DNA of 64,000 nt from Sulfitobacter noctilucicola (GTDB lineage Bacteria; Pseudomonadota; Alphaproteobacteria; Rhodobacterales; Rhodobacteraceae), in assembly GCF_000622385.1 (NCBI RefSeq), contig NZ_JASD01000008.1, forward strand, positions 2,542,001 to 2,606,000, given 5' to 3'. A program made the position numbers and the translations under genes. Shown piece by piece: positions 1-10,224 of the stretch (its first letter is position 1; each line of letters starts with the position of its first letter). Under the pieces are notes generated by a model. The model saw only the letters and a program-made list of their open reading frames with translations, did no database searches and was not told the DNA's origin.

Positions 1-13
1 AATAATTCGGCGT

Positions 14-916
14 TCAAACCGGTGGCGGCAACCGTCTGCGCACAGAAATCAGCAAACCGATGGTCAGCACTACAAGTGCCACGATCCCGGTTACACTCAG
101 CGCCTCCCCCAGAATCAGCGCGCCCAGCAGCGCACCACCCCCCGGAACCGCTGCCAGAATAGAAGACGTGTTCGCGTTGCCGATGGCCCGCGACGCGTGG
201 GCGATAAATAAAAGTCCTATGAGATTTGGCACGAACCCCTGATACACCGCCTGCAAAAGTAGTGGCCCCATCGGCGCATCGGCCAGACCAGATGGCAAAA
301 ACAGCGCCCAGATCGGCAGATATATCACCGCGTTCACAATGGTCCCGCAGAAGATGATCTGCATAGACCCGAGCTGCCACCGCTCTGACAGGATCATGTA
401 GGTGGAAAAGAACATCGCTCCGATGACAAAAAACAGATCACCAACCCACGCGTCCTTGCCGCTGGTCGCGCTGCCATCCCACGTTAGGACGATGGCCGAA
501 ATCAGGATCAGCGCCGCGCCGGAGAGTTGCCGAAGGCCGGGACGCAGACCAAACAAGATGACACCAAACAGTATGCTAATCAGTGGCAGCACACCGTTCA
601 TAAAAATTCCGCCGTGTGCCGCAGGCGCATAAAGAAAGCCAGAGAAGACGAGCAGGATGTAGACTGGCCCAAGAATGAACGACAAAACCGCGATCTGGGT
701 CAGACGCATGCCGCGCCACGGCTTGTAATAGATACACAGCGGCAGTGCGACAATCGATGCCAGCCCGTACCGCATCGCGGCCAGATCGTAGACAGTCAGC
801 CCGCTGTTGCCCGCAACCCGGCTGACGATAAGCCAGAACGACCATACGAACACAATGCTCCACGCAGCGGCATAGCCGGTAATGGCTGGGGTCTTTGCAA
901 TGGGCATGAATGGCAT
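14..916 (-). CDS. EamA/DMT-family transporter
   Basis: This is a 300-residue inner-membrane protein of the drug/metabolite transporter superfamily, with about ten hydrophobic helices arranged as two EamA repeats of five. Members export metabolites or take up small solutes; the substrate here cannot be read from sequence. I start it at the Met of MPFMPIAKTP rather than the longer upstream frame, because the extra 34 residues are basic, hydrophilic and not membrane-like. A second Met three codons later is also possible. The C-terminus ends in a short basic tail, RRRLPPPV. The gene stands alone and is divergent from the secreted protein beginning at 1114. A second, distantly similar EamA protein lies at 59030-59956. 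Confidence 0.85.
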   Translation of the reverse strand: MPFMPIAKTPAITGYAAAWSIVFVWSFWLIVSRVAGNSGLTVYDLAAMRYGLASIVALPLCIYYKPWRGMRLTQIAVLSFILGPVYILLVFSGFLYAPAAHGGIFMNGVLPLISILFGVILFGLRPGLRQLSGAALILISAIVLTWDGSATSGKDAWVGDLFFVIGAMFFSTYMILSERWQLGSMQIIFCGTIVNAVIYLPIWALFLPSGLADAPMGPLLLQAVYQGFVPNLIGLLFIAHASRAIGNANTSSILAAVPGGGALLGALILGEALSVTGIVALVVLTIGLLISVRRRLPPPV

Positions 917-1113
917 CTTTCGGGCGGGTCCTCTTTGGCGATATCGCAAAAGCAGCAGGGGCAGTAGCCCTTTCGCGAGACCGGGTGCGGGTTTTATGCG
1001 GCAACCTGCGTTTCTCATCGGGAAACAGACTGTTTGAAAAAGACGTTTTGGTTAAGACGCGGGAACCATGCTTTTCGGAGTGCAGAGAATTTTAAATAAG
1101 TTGGAGCGTAACG

Positions 1114-1980
1114 ATGTCTGTAACCACCGTGATTAAAAACTTCTGTATTCAACTTGCTTTTGGCGCAGCCCTTACCGGTGTCGGGACGGTCACTGTGGCG
1201 GCAGAAACGCCAGCGCTGCCATCCGCAACTGAAAAGCTAGACATCGCCAAGGCCGGTATCGCGTCTCTTCATATGGTCAATCTGAATACTTGTTACCTAA
1301 TCCAAGGCGGTGCGGACGCAGAATTTACAATGCGTGCAGAAGCAAGCGCGGTCGAGCTGCGCAATCTGATGACCCGCCTCACCACTCTGGGCACCGACAC
1401 CAACACTGCTGTGGAGAAAACCAAAAAAATATCAGAAATCTGGACTGGTTTTTCCGGTATCGTTGCGCAGGTGGCCGCGGCTGATCTGCATTCTATTCCT
1501 GTCGGGCAATATCTGGACCAGCAGCCACGCATTCACAGTGCGCTGCTTGAATTGCGCGACATGCTCGCAGAAAATGACAAACGCCCGATGACAGTCGAAT
1601 CTCAGCGCGAAGTGTACATTTTCGAAGAGAAAATGCTGGTGCGAAAGCTATTGAACAGGGCCTGCCTTCTGAATCAGAACGTGTCACTGGGCAAAAATCG
1701 CATGGCGATCTACGAGCTGAAAGCCGCATTCGAACAGGTGCTGCACGGGCCCCTTTCGCGCTACCTTGCCGCAGAAGAGAAAAAGCAGGTGCGCGAGATC
1801 GCGGCCGCATCGTCAGAGTTTTTTGCAGTATTGGAAAAGATGGAGCTCCAGTCCGAAGAAAAAGGTGCGATGGCGCTCAAGGTGACAGCTGTTGGCGAAC
1901 AACTTATCGAGCAACTCGACCAGCTCGCCTCAATTCCCTACCGCAACGGCTTTATGATGCATCTGTCTCAAAACCGCTAA
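1114..1980 (+). CDS. secreted helical protein, PilJ/NarX sensor-domain-like
   Basis: I do not recognise this 288-residue protein with certainty. It begins with a signal peptide (hydrophobic stretch about residues 8-29, cleavage plausible after VAAE), so it should be periplasmic. The mature part is almost entirely amphipathic helix. Two widely spaced Cys residues (NTCYLI and NRACLL) each sit near the start of a helical half, which suggests a duplicated bundle. The pattern resembles the type IV pilus chemotaxis-transducer/NarX N-terminal domain found alone as periplasmic proteins in alphaproteobacteria, but that is inference. A Shine-Dalgarno-like ttggagcg precedes the ATG. No operon partner is adjacent. 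Confidence 0.7.
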   Translation: MSVTTVIKNFCIQLAFGAALTGVGTVTVAAETPALPSATEKLDIAKAGIASLHMVNLNTCYLIQGGADAEFTMRAEASAVELRNLMTRLTTLGTDTNTAVEKTKKISEIWTGFSGIVAQVAAADLHSIPVGQYLDQQPRIHSALLELRDMLAENDKRPMTVESQREVYIFEEKMLVRKLLNRACLLNQNVSLGKNRMAIYELKAAFEQVLHGPLSRYLAAEEKKQVREIAAASSEFFAVLEKMELQSEEKGAMALKVTAVGEQLIEQLDQLASIPYRNGFMMHLSQNR

Positions 1981-2051
1981 GCAGAACGGATCGGTTGCTC
2001 TGGCAACGGTCCGCACTGCATTCGGGGGGCAGTCCTCGCCGATGGATAGGG

Positions 2052-2927
2052 CTAGGGAAGCCAGTTCAAAATCGCCTCTGCCACAGCCTGCGGCTTTTGA
2101 TGGTGCAACCAATGATCAGCGCCTTCGATCTCAACCCGCGTCAGATCAGCGGCAAATTCTTCCAGCCCCTCGGTCGCATCGGGTAGCAATGCAGTGTCAT
2201 CGGTACCCCATACCAACAGATGCGGGCAACGAACCTGCAATTTCTCAACAGGCAGATCGGGGATATCCTCAATCGGCTCCCCCGGTGTGCCGACCATCAG
2301 CGGGGATGCGCGGTACCAGTTTATCATCCCGCGCAACCGGCCCGGCCGGCCCCATTCCTGTTTGTACTCTGCCATCAATTCCGGCGTGAGCCATCCCAGA
2401 TGCATCTTGGCAGAAAACAGTGACATCAGCTTGTCGAAGTCATCCGCCGCCAGTTTGTCTTCCGATCCTTCGGCGCGCAGGTAGTGAATATATTGTGACG
2501 CTTCGCACTGGGCTTCGCCCTTGGCCAAGGCCCGTTGGAACGGCACCGGATGTACGCCGTTCATGATTGTGAGCGTACGCACAAGATCGGGATGGAACAT
2601 CGCGAGACCATAAGCCACCGCCGCACCCCAGTCGTGGCCCAGCACATGCACCGGCGCATCGCCGATCAGTTCAGCCATATCGCTGACAAGTTTCGAGCCG
2701 GTGTATTCTGACACCTCGGACGGTGCCCAGCTTTGGCCGAAACCGCGCTGGTCTGGCGCAATGCAGTGAAAGCGTTCAGCTAAAAGGGGAGCCAACTGCC
2801 CCCAAGCTCCGCCAAATTCGGGAAAGCCGTGCAGGAGTAGCAATTTCGGCAGGCTCTCGTCGCCCCAGTGGCGGACGAAAAAGGGCTGTTCGTTCAGCTT
2901 GACCATTTCGCTGCGTGGCGTCTGCAT
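2052..2927 (-). CDS. alpha/beta hydrolase, epoxide hydrolase-like
   Basis: A 291-residue soluble alpha/beta hydrolase. The N-terminal LLLHGFPEFGGAW motif carries the HG oxyanion-hole region typical of epoxide hydrolases and haloalkane dehalogenases. The nucleophile elbow is GHDWGAAVA, so the nucleophile is Asp, as in those two families and unlike Ser esterases. A C-terminal GADHWLHHQKP supplies the catalytic His. The start at MQTPRSEM is chosen because gggaag lies at good spacing upstream, while the longer Met at 2960 has no ribosome site. Substrate is unknown; epoxide hydrolysis is the likeliest chemistry. The divergent neighbourhood gives no pathway clue; a LysR regulator ends upstream on the same strand and may control it. 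Confidence 0.85.
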   Translation of the reverse strand: MQTPRSEMVKLNEQPFFVRHWGDESLPKLLLLHGFPEFGGAWGQLAPLLAERFHCIAPDQRGFGQSWAPSEVSEYTGSKLVSDMAELIGDAPVHVLGHDWGAAVAYGLAMFHPDLVRTLTIMNGVHPVPFQRALAKGEAQCEASQYIHYLRAEGSEDKLAADDFDKLMSLFSAKMHLGWLTPELMAEYKQEWGRPGRLRGMINWYRASPLMVGTPGEPIEDIPDLPVEKLQVRCPHLLVWGTDDTALLPDATEGLEEFAADLTRVEIEGADHWLHHQKPQAVAEAILNWLP

Positions 2928-2996
2928 GGCTGTCTTCCCTTCGATTGACCTCTTAACCATCGCAAAAGCGGCGCACAGGTCCAGCAGAACCTTGCG

Positions 2997-3860
2997 TTAC
3001 ATCCACTTTGGCAATGTCCGTTTCAGGTGGTCGAAGGCTGCGCGAATGTGCGGGGTGCGTGCCTGATCTTCGTGCACGACCAGCCAGCAGGGCATAGGTA
3101 TCCGCAGATCGGGAAGAACTGGCACCAGCCCTTCTCGGGCAGCCAGCTTGATTTGTGCCACCCCCACACCCAACCCCGCTTTGACATGGGCCAGTTGGGC
3201 CAAAGGATCATCGCAGCGCAACACGACACGTTCAGGCAGGGCCACGCCCCGCGCTGCAAGTGCGGGCAGCAGGCGCGCTTCGCGATCATCGCTGATAAAG
3301 GGGACGTCTTTGAGCGATGTCATCCCTTTCGGCAAGGCCAGATCGGGTGACGCGAAGAAACCGACTTCTGCATCAGGCATCCGTTGCGCCACCAGCGCTT
3401 GCTGGGTCGGTGGCGTGAACCTGAGCGCGATGTCTGCCGCGCGGTGGGCCAGATTCTCTGCTTTATCTGTAGCGGCGAGTTCAAACCGCAGACCGGGTGC
3501 TGTGCCATAAAGTTCGGTCAACACCATAGGCATTATATGGGTTGCCACGATCCGGCTGGTGGTCAGACGGACGGTGCCCTCTATCCTGCCTTCCACGGCA
3601 GAGGCCGCGCGCGCCATGGCTGCGGCTTCTTCCATAACAGTAGCGGCATAGGGCATCAGAGCGTGCGCTTTCTCAGTGGGTGTCAGCCCATTGGCCGCGC
3701 GGGTGAACAAGGTGGTGCCCAGCTCCAGCTCCATCGCCTCGATCTGTCGTCGTATGGTGGGATGCGCGAGTTTCAGATGACGCGCCGCACCGCTGAGGCT
3801 TCCGGTGTTCATCACGGCATAAAAGGCTGGGATGTGGGCGAGGGACATGTTGCTCATCAT
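2997..3860 (-). CDS. LysR-family transcriptional regulator
   Basis: A 287-residue LysR-type regulator. Residues about 5-65 form the winged helix-turn-helix (AFYAVMNTGSLSGAARHLKLAHPTIRRQIEAME), followed by the linker helix and a periplasmic-binding-protein-like effector domain. It lies upstream of the epoxide-hydrolase-like gene on the same strand and divergent from the DUF4260 gene, so either could be its target. LysR proteins usually control a divergent neighbour, which points to 3950-4342; the 89-bp gap would hold the shared promoter. Several Met codons near the N-terminus (MMSNMS) leave the exact start uncertain by up to four residues. Confidence 0.88.
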   Translation of the reverse strand: MMSNMSLAHIPAFYAVMNTGSLSGAARHLKLAHPTIRRQIEAMELELGTTLFTRAANGLTPTEKAHALMPYAATVMEEAAAMARAASAVEGRIEGTVRLTTSRIVATHIMPMVLTELYGTAPGLRFELAATDKAENLAHRAADIALRFTPPTQQALVAQRMPDAEVGFFASPDLALPKGMTSLKDVPFISDDREARLLPALAARGVALPERVVLRCDDPLAQLAHVKAGLGVGVAQIKLAAREGLVPVLPDLRIPMPCWLVVHEDQARTPHIRAAFDHLKRTLPKWM

Positions 3861-3949
3861 TTAGTGATAGGTGGATGTACGGCTTTGGGCAATTTATTTC
3901 AGGCGCGCTGAGGTGCACAACTAAGTCATCATAGTTACAGGAGACGATC

Positions 3950-4342
3950 ATGACGCAGTTTCGACATATCAGCGCAGAACACTCTACTCTCGGGACAATT
4001 GCACAGGTTTTACGGTTGGAGGGGCTGATAATTGCCGCTGCCGCAATTGCCTTTTATTGGCAAATGGGCGGGAGTTGGTTGATTTTCGCGCTCCTAATTC
4101 TGATGCCCGATGTGATGATGTCGGGGTATCTGGCGGGCAACCGTATAGGTGCCTTGGTGTACAACCTCGGACACAGCTATATCGGTCCGGTCGCAATCGG
4201 TGTGCTGGCATTCGCCACGAATTGGACGGTCGGAGCGCATCTGTCGACGATCTGGCTGGCACATATCGGGATGGACCGCGCGCTGGGGTATGGTTTGAAG
4301 TATGCCACGGGCTTTGACGACACCCATCTGGGCCGTGTCTGA
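3950..4342 (+). CDS. DUF4260 membrane protein
   Basis: A 130-residue integral membrane protein with about four hydrophobic segments and the family hallmarks LRLEGLIIAAAAIAFY, MPDVMMSGYLAGNRIGALVYNLGHSY and a terminal HIGMDRALGYGLKY. These match DUF4260, a small bacterial membrane family of unknown function. The conserved His, Asp and Arg residues sit at membrane edges. A strong aggaga Shine-Dalgarno precedes the ATG. It is divergent from the LysR gene, which may regulate it, and is followed after 43 bp by the MATE transporter in the same direction, so the two may be co-transcribed. Confidence 0.85.
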   Translation: MTQFRHISAEHSTLGTIAQVLRLEGLIIAAAAIAFYWQMGGSWLIFALLILMPDVMMSGYLAGNRIGALVYNLGHSYIGPVAIGVLAFATNWTVGAHLSTIWLAHIGMDRALGYGLKYATGFDDTHLGRV

Positions 4343-4385
4343 ATATATCTTCACCTTTTGACGGGCGAGGGGTAAGGCGGTTGGT

Positions 4386-5747
4386 ATGACACCTTCAATG
4401 ACATACCCCGGCCACGTCCGTGCTATTTTGCGGCTCGGCCTTCCGTTGATTGGCGGGCACTTGGGACAGATCGCTATTGGTGTGACCGATACCGTCATGG
4501 TTGGCTGGTATTCGATCGAGGCGCTGGCAGCAGTGACCTTGTCCAGTACATATTTCTTTGTTTTGTTCATCTTCGGGTCAGGGTTTGCCTGGGCGGTGAT
4601 GCCGATGGTTGCCACTTTCGTTGCCGAAGAGGACGAGGTGTCGATCCGGCGGGCCACGCGGATGGGTCTTTGGCTGTCAATCGGGTTTGCAGTGCTTGCG
4701 CTGCCTTTGCTTTTGTTCTCGGAGCCAATTCTAAAACTGCTGGGGCAGGGCGACGCTTTGGCGGCAGAAGCTGTGCGCTATCTGCAAGTCGCAGGTTGGG
4801 GCATTCTGCCTGCGTTGTTGGTTATGGTGCTGAAGTCATATCTAGCAGCGCTTGAGCGCACGCAGGTTGTATTGTGGATCACGCTGGTTGCAGCTGTGGT
4901 GAATGCGTTCGCGAACTACGCTTTCATTTTTGGCAACTTCGGTGCGCCGGAACTGGGGATCGTCGGAGCGGCGACTGCTTCAGTTTTGACCCATACTGTC
5001 TCGCTGATTGGCGTTGTGATCTACATCCTTTGGGTCGTACCGCAGCACCAGCTTTTTGTACGGTTCTGGCGGGCGGACCGTCAGATGTTGGCGCGGGTTT
5101 TCAAACTGGGCTGGCCAATCAGCGTGACATCGCTGAGCGAAGTCGGTCTTTTCGCGGCCTCCGCGGTGATGATGGGCTGGCTTGGGGTGATCCCACTTGC
5201 GGCACATGGGATCGCGATCCAACTCGCCTCAATCACATTTATGGTGCATGTGGGGCTGAGTAACGTGGCGACCATCAGATCGGGTAACGCGCATGGCCGC
5301 AGGGACAGACCGCATATGGGGCGGGGCGCAGTGGTCGTCACCGTGATGTCCGTGGTTGTGGCGCTGTTGACTACTGTCGCTTTTGTCGGCTGGCCCGAAG
5401 CGTTAATTTCGATCTTTATGCAAGATGGTGAACCTGCGCGGGTCGAAATTCTGGCGATAGGCGTGGGTCTGCTTGCCATGGCCGCACTTTTCCAACTGGT
5501 CGATGGCCTTCAGGTCATAGCGCTTGGATTGTTGCGCGGCGTTCAGGATACGGCGATCCCGATGTGGATGGCGGCGTTCAGCTACTGGGTTGTGGGCATC
5601 CCTTGTTCCTATCTGCTCGGCTTTGTGCTGGGCTTTGACGGGATCGGGGTTTGGGCCGGTTTGGTCATCGGCCTTGGCATTGCCGCAGTACTGCTGAACC
5701 TACGTTTCTGGGGCTTCACCATGCGTGGCCCGCAGGAGCGGAACTAG
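4386..5747 (+). CDS. MATE-family efflux transporter
   Basis: A 453-residue multidrug and toxic compound extrusion transporter with twelve predicted membrane helices in two six-helix halves. The N-terminal LGLPLIGGHLGQIAIGVTDTVMVGWYS is a typical MATE first helix with the conserved Gly/Asp pattern. The protein should exchange Na+ or H+ for cationic drugs or metabolites at the inner membrane. It is of usual family length and looks intact. A second in-frame Met four codons later is possible. It follows DUF4260 and converges on the aquaporin gene; the 69-bp gap between them contains an imperfect hairpin. Confidence 0.92.
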   Translation: MTPSMTYPGHVRAILRLGLPLIGGHLGQIAIGVTDTVMVGWYSIEALAAVTLSSTYFFVLFIFGSGFAWAVMPMVATFVAEEDEVSIRRATRMGLWLSIGFAVLALPLLLFSEPILKLLGQGDALAAEAVRYLQVAGWGILPALLVMVLKSYLAALERTQVVLWITLVAAVVNAFANYAFIFGNFGAPELGIVGAATASVLTHTVSLIGVVIYILWVVPQHQLFVRFWRADRQMLARVFKLGWPISVTSLSEVGLFAASAVMMGWLGVIPLAAHGIAIQLASITFMVHVGLSNVATIRSGNAHGRRDRPHMGRGAVVVTVMSVVVALLTTVAFVGWPEALISIFMQDGEPARVEILAIGVGLLAMAALFQLVDGLQVIALGLLRGVQDTAIPMWMAAFSYWVVGIPCSYLLGFVLGFDGIGVWAGLVIGLGIAAVLLNLRFWGFTMRGPQERN

Positions 5748-5772
5748 GCCCGCGTTCTCATTGGCTGCGCTT

Positions 5773-5798
5773 GCCGAGGGCGGCGTTTCGCCCCCGGC
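5773..5798. terminator. imperfect hairpin between convergent genes
   Basis: Positions 5773-5782 pair with 5789-5798 (ten base pairs with one internal mismatch, loop of six). It sits between the convergent MATE and aquaporin genes, where a shared terminator is expected, but no T-run follows on either side, so intrinsic termination is only a possibility. Confidence 0.4.
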
Positions 5799-5816
5799 AG
5801 AGTTGTACGAGACAGA

Positions 5817-6557
5817 TCAGGCTTCGTTTCCTGACGCGACTTCTTCTGTATTCTCTGGCGGTGATGTCACCTTCAACTTGTGCAACATGCCACCGGCGAA
5901 AGCGCCCAGCAGGGGGGCAGCGATGAACAACCAAAGCTGCGCAAGCGCTGTGCCACCTGCGAACAAAGCAGGCCCGATAGACCGTGCAGGGTTCACGGAT
6001 GTCCCTGTTACGGTGATCCCCACAAGATGGATCATGGTCAGCGTCAAACCGATCACAAGGCCGGCGAACATCGGCGTGCCGGTTTTTTCTTCGGTCACAC
6101 CAAGGATAACGACGATGAAAACCATCGTTGCAATAAACTCGAACAGGAATGCGCCGAAGAAGTTGAACTCACCACCGTATCCGTCACCATATCCGTTCTG
6201 GCCGATCCCGTGCGCGGCAATATCGAACCCGCCCGAACTGTTTTTTGCGATGATAAAGATCGCAAGGGACGCAATTATGGCCCCCACAGTCTGTGCAATT
6301 GAGTAGCTGACGAAGGTCTTAGTATCGATACGCCCCGCCACCATCGCACCGAGCGATACCGCCGGATTGAGGTGCGCACCTGACACCTGACCGATCGAAT
6401 AGGCCATCGCGACCACAGAGATACCAAAGGCCAGACTGATACCGGTTATCGAGATGGAATCCGCGACTCCGATCCCGCCACCGGCCAACACGGCGGATCC
6501 CATACCAAAGAACACCAACACAAATGTCCCGAATGCTTCTGCAATTTCACGTTTCAT
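5817..6557 (-). CDS. aqpZ: aquaporin Z-type water channel
   Basis: A 246-residue major intrinsic protein with six membrane helices and both half-helix boxes: N64-P65-A66 (HLNPAVS) and N189-P190-A191-R192 (SVNPARS). Lining these up on E. coli AqpZ puts F44, H177, T186 and R192 at the aromatic/arginine selectivity filter, the same four residues as AqpZ. It is therefore most likely a water channel and not a glycerol facilitator. The loop after helix 3 has an unusual Gly/Tyr-rich stretch (GQNGYGDGYGGEFN). The C-terminal tail is charged. A gaggga ribosome site precedes the ATG. It is monocistronic. Confidence 0.92.
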   Translation of the reverse strand: MKREIAEAFGTFVLVFFGMGSAVLAGGGIGVADSISITGISLAFGISVVAMAYSIGQVSGAHLNPAVSLGAMVAGRIDTKTFVSYSIAQTVGAIIASLAIFIIAKNSSGGFDIAAHGIGQNGYGDGYGGEFNFFGAFLFEFIATMVFIVVILGVTEEKTGTPMFAGLVIGLTLTMIHLVGITVTGTSVNPARSIGPALFAGGTALAQLWLFIAAPLLGAFAGGMLHKLKVTSPPENTEEVASGNEA

Positions 6558-6769
6558 AACTTTCCCTCACTTATTACCCCGCCCTTATGATTGATGCAGG
6601 CTGGGCTATCATGGGGAATGTTGAGGGATTAAACCGCTCTTGTCGCTGCGGCGCAGCGAAAGGGGCATTGCTGCACCCCTTCCGGAATCGCAACGGCAGG
6701 TGCGTCAAATGTTTGGGAGTACAGGCCGAGAAGGCCAAGTTCTGCATGTGCTATTGATTTCTTACGCGG

Positions 6770-7171
6770 TCACTTCTTTAGCAATCGGTCCGCTTTCTTG
6801 CGCACCAGCGTGCTGCGCAGGTCATGCATTGCAAGTAAAAGCTGATCGGTGACGGCCTCAAGCTGTTCCGGGCTGGCTTTGGACTGCACCCACTGTGTGG
6901 TGAGGTTCATGTAGTCCACAGCGCGGTAGATGTCGTCGATGTCGCGGTGCGCCAAGACGCGCAGGCGTTCCTCCATCCATTTCTCGATTGTCTTGCGGTC
7001 TTCATCAGTCAGACTGCGGTCACCGTGGGGTTTGATCTCGCCATTCTTGATATTCACCACCGCGATCTGGTCCATCTCGATCCGCCGCTGGCGGTTCTCT
7101 GTGTCGACACGGAACACTGCCGCTCCGTTGTCACGTACTCTGAAATAATACTCTGGCAGTTCGGCAGTCAT
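6770..7171 (-). CDS. conserved hypothetical protein (Rhodobacterales)
   Basis: A 133-residue soluble protein I cannot assign to a function. The N-terminal third is beta-rich (ELPEYYFRVRDNGAAVFRVD), the middle carries ITIKNGEIKPHGD-like strands (IAVVNIKNGEIKPHGD), and the rest is helical and charged, ending in a Lys-rich tail (VRKKADRLLKK). The start at MTAELPEY is one base after the stop of the VOC gene, so translation is probably coupled; the longer frame would overlap that gene. It is the last gene of a three-gene operon with aspartate aminotransferase. Downstream, 6558-6769 holds only a perfect 7-bp hairpin at 6643-6659 and the aquaporin promoter region. Confidence 0.75.
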   Translation of the reverse strand: MTAELPEYYFRVRDNGAAVFRVDTENRQRRIEMDQIAVVNIKNGEIKPHGDRSLTDEDRKTIEKWMEERLRVLAHRDIDDIYRAVDYMNLTTQWVQSKASPEQLEAVTDQLLLAMHDLRSTLVRKKADRLLKK

Positions 7172-7172
7172 T

Positions 7173-7544
7173 CTAGACGCTCCCGTTGTCGATGCAGCGT
7201 ATGAGCGATCCGTCACAATCGATCAGCACGAAAAACCGTGGCTTTCCATCGCCACCTTGTATGGTCAAATCGCGAGGACGATCCATCGGATCATCCGGCA
7301 GGTCAAGCGCGTGCCAAGACGTGCGCAATCCGTCCAGATCATCCACACGTATGCAGGCACTGAACCAGCTTTCGGCAAGCACCAGATCAGGGTGAGCAAA
7401 GAACTCCACCTCCATTGTACCGCGCCGCAAGATCAGCCAGCCGTCATCGCGGTATAGCGGATCAAACCCCAACAGCCCGTAAAACGCACAGGTGCGGTCA
7501 AAGTCCCGGGATGGCAGATTTGCGGTAACGCGGTCCGGTGTCAT
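7173..7544 (-). CDS. VOC-family protein (bleomycin-resistance-like)
   Basis: A 123-residue vicinal-oxygen-chelate fold protein. It starts with the family pattern of a beta strand and helix (ANLPSRDFDRTCAFYGLLGF), followed by YRDDGWLILRRGTMEVEFF and RFFVLIDCDGSLI. It resembles the bleomycin-resistance/glyoxalase group, whose members bind and sequester drugs or catalyse metal-dependent chemistry. The metal-binding His/Glu set is not obvious, so a binding protein is more likely than an enzyme. It lies 8 bp downstream of the aminotransferase and 1 bp upstream of the hypothetical protein, in one operon. Confidence 0.82.
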   Translation of the reverse strand: MTPDRVTANLPSRDFDRTCAFYGLLGFDPLYRDDGWLILRRGTMEVEFFAHPDLVLAESWFSACIRVDDLDGLRTSWHALDLPDDPMDRPRDLTIQGGDGKPRFFVLIDCDGSLIRCIDNGSV

Positions 7545-7552
7545 AGGCTCTC

Positions 7553-8782
<1,230 letters not shown>

Positions 8783-8853
8783 TCATCGCTACTCATAGGG
8801 GTCACCCCCCCACCGATCAAGCGCTTTGGCGCAGAGCAATCACAGAGAAGAAA

Positions 8854-9252
8854 ATGGATACTGAAACAGACTGGTACGGACCTGACGCTGCAACTTTCGG
8901 AGACCGGCTCGCTGCCGCGCGCGAGCGGGCTGACATGACTCAGGGGATGCTTGCCAAGCGGCTGGGGGTCAAGTTGGCCACACTGCGTGCTTGGGAGGAT
9001 GACCACTCGGAGCCACGGGCAAACCGTCTGTCGATGCTGGCGGGATTGTTGAACGTCTCGATGATGTGGCTGATCAATGGCGAAGGCGAGGGGATCGAAA
9101 GCCCGGAAGACAGCACACCGACACCGGTCAACCTTGCCGAGGCGCTGAGCGAAATCCGCAAACTGCGCGCTGATATGCTGGCCAGTGCCGAAGCAATGGG
9201 CCGACTGGAAAAGCGTTTGCGACTGATGCGGGATGTGACGGACAATGGCTGA
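8854..9252 (+). CDS. XRE-family helix-turn-helix regulator
   Basis: A 132-residue DNA-binding protein. Residues about 15-75 form a Cro/CI helix-turn-helix (FGDRLAAARERADMTQGMLAKRLGV, then TLRAWEDDHSEPRANRLSMLAGLL). The C-terminal part after a Pro-rich spacer is a coiled-coil-like helix (LSEIRKLRADML, EAMGRLEKRLRLM) that probably mediates dimerisation. Its last eight bases overlap the start of sdhE, so the two are translationally coupled. Targets are unknown; autoregulation or control of the divergent aatA operon is plausible. Confidence 0.87.
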   Translation: MDTETDWYGPDAATFGDRLAAARERADMTQGMLAKRLGVKLATLRAWEDDHSEPRANRLSMLAGLLNVSMMWLINGEGEGIESPEDSTPTPVNLAEALSEIRKLRADMLASAEAMGRLEKRLRLMRDVTDNG

Positions 9253-9511
9253 AGAATTGCACGAACATAAGGTCAAGCGCTTGCACATGCGCTCGATCCG
9301 CCGGGGGATCAAAGAAATGGACCTCATCCTGACGTCCTATGCAACCGACGTGCTGCCCAACCTCGATGACGAGGCACTGACGCTTTATGACGCGCTTTTG
9401 AACGAGAGCGACCACGATCTATATCAATGGGTCACCGGCCAGTTTCCCGCGCCCGATCCATATGCTGCAATGATCGACGATATCCGGACAAATTTCACGC
9501 CACTGGTGTGA
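9245..9511 (+). CDS. sdhE: succinate dehydrogenase assembly factor 2 (SdhE)
   Basis: An 88-residue SdhE/Sdh5/YgfY family protein. The signature Arg-Gly pair lies in MRSIRRGIKEMDLIL, where family members read RRGxxExD, and the C-terminal half has the conserved acidic LYDALLNESDHDLYQWVTG. SdhE promotes covalent FAD attachment to the flavoprotein subunit SdhA of complex II. In many alphaproteobacteria it sits apart from the sdh genes, as here. It overlaps the XRE regulator by eight bases. Length and motifs are normal for the family. Confidence 0.93.
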   Translation: MAEELHEHKVKRLHMRSIRRGIKEMDLILTSYATDVLPNLDDEALTLYDALLNESDHDLYQWVTGQFPAPDPYAAMIDDIRTNFTPLV

Positions 9512-9594
9512 TACTCGGCGTACCGCCGCGTTTAACGAAATATTCTGTTTTATTCTTCAGTTTCGCCGCTAGCAACGCGAGTCGGAGAAACTGT

Positions 9595-10095
9595 ATGACC
9601 CTTCAAGAGCCTATCGGGCAGCACGTCCAGAGCAAGGACTTCATGGTTGGCTACCTCGAAGCCCTGTCGCTGGTCGAGCGATTGCACAGGCTGCTGCTGG
9701 ATGTGATCAAAGACGAATTTGAACGCGTTGGCGTGCTTGAGATCAACGCGGTGCAAGCGCTGCTTCTGTTCAACATCGGCGACAACGAAGTCACGGCGGG
9801 CGAGTTGAAAAGCCGCGGCTACTATCAGGGCAGCAACGTCAGCTATAACCTGAAGAAACTGGTCGAGATGGGCTATATGCATCATCAGCGGTGCGAGATT
9901 GACCGCCGTTCTGTACGTGTTCGCCTGACGGAGCAAGGGCGCAAAATCCGCGATGTAGTCGGCGATCTATTTTCGCGTCACGCGGACGGGCTGAAAGAAA
10001 AAGGTGTACTTGGGCAAGACGGCGTGGCCGAGATCACGACATCGCTTAAGCGGATGGAACGGTACTGGACCGACCAGATCCGCTACATTTATTGA
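9595..10095 (+). CDS. MarR-family winged-helix regulator, LdtR-like
   Basis: A 166-residue winged-helix protein. The N-terminal helices (FMVGYLEALSLVERLHRLLLDVIKDEF) make the dimerisation region, and the recognition region is VTAGELKSRGYYQGSNVSYNLKKLVEMGYMHHQRCEID followed by the wing RRSVRVRLTEQG. The sequence strongly resembles the alphaproteobacterial LdtR group, regulators linked to L,D-transpeptidase and osmotic stress genes in rhizobia and Liberibacter; the assignment to that subgroup is from memory of the family. The start at MTLQEP is used because ggagaaactgt lies upstream; the longer frame has no ribosome site. Confidence 0.85.
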   Translation: MTLQEPIGQHVQSKDFMVGYLEALSLVERLHRLLLDVIKDEFERVGVLEINAVQALLLFNIGDNEVTAGELKSRGYYQGSNVSYNLKKLVEMGYMHHQRCEIDRRSVRVRLTEQGRKIRDVVGDLFSRHADGLKEKGVLGQDGVAEITTSLKRMERYWTDQIRYIY

Positions 10096-10224
10096 TATGA
10101 CCAAGTGGGGCTTTGGCGCCTCGGCGGTGTAGGCCTGCGACAGCGTATAGCTTAATAGTGCGGTACATATCAGGGCCACATTGGCGGCAAATGACTTGAG
10201 CGGCCGCTGATGGTTGAATGGGCG

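Noticed and set aside
10142..10224. Minus-strand fragment resembling a signal peptide (ALICTALLSYTLSQAYTAEAP) after the DUF1194 array
   Set aside because: It lacks a good start and continues only antisense to the MarR gene; it could be a remnant but cannot be supported.
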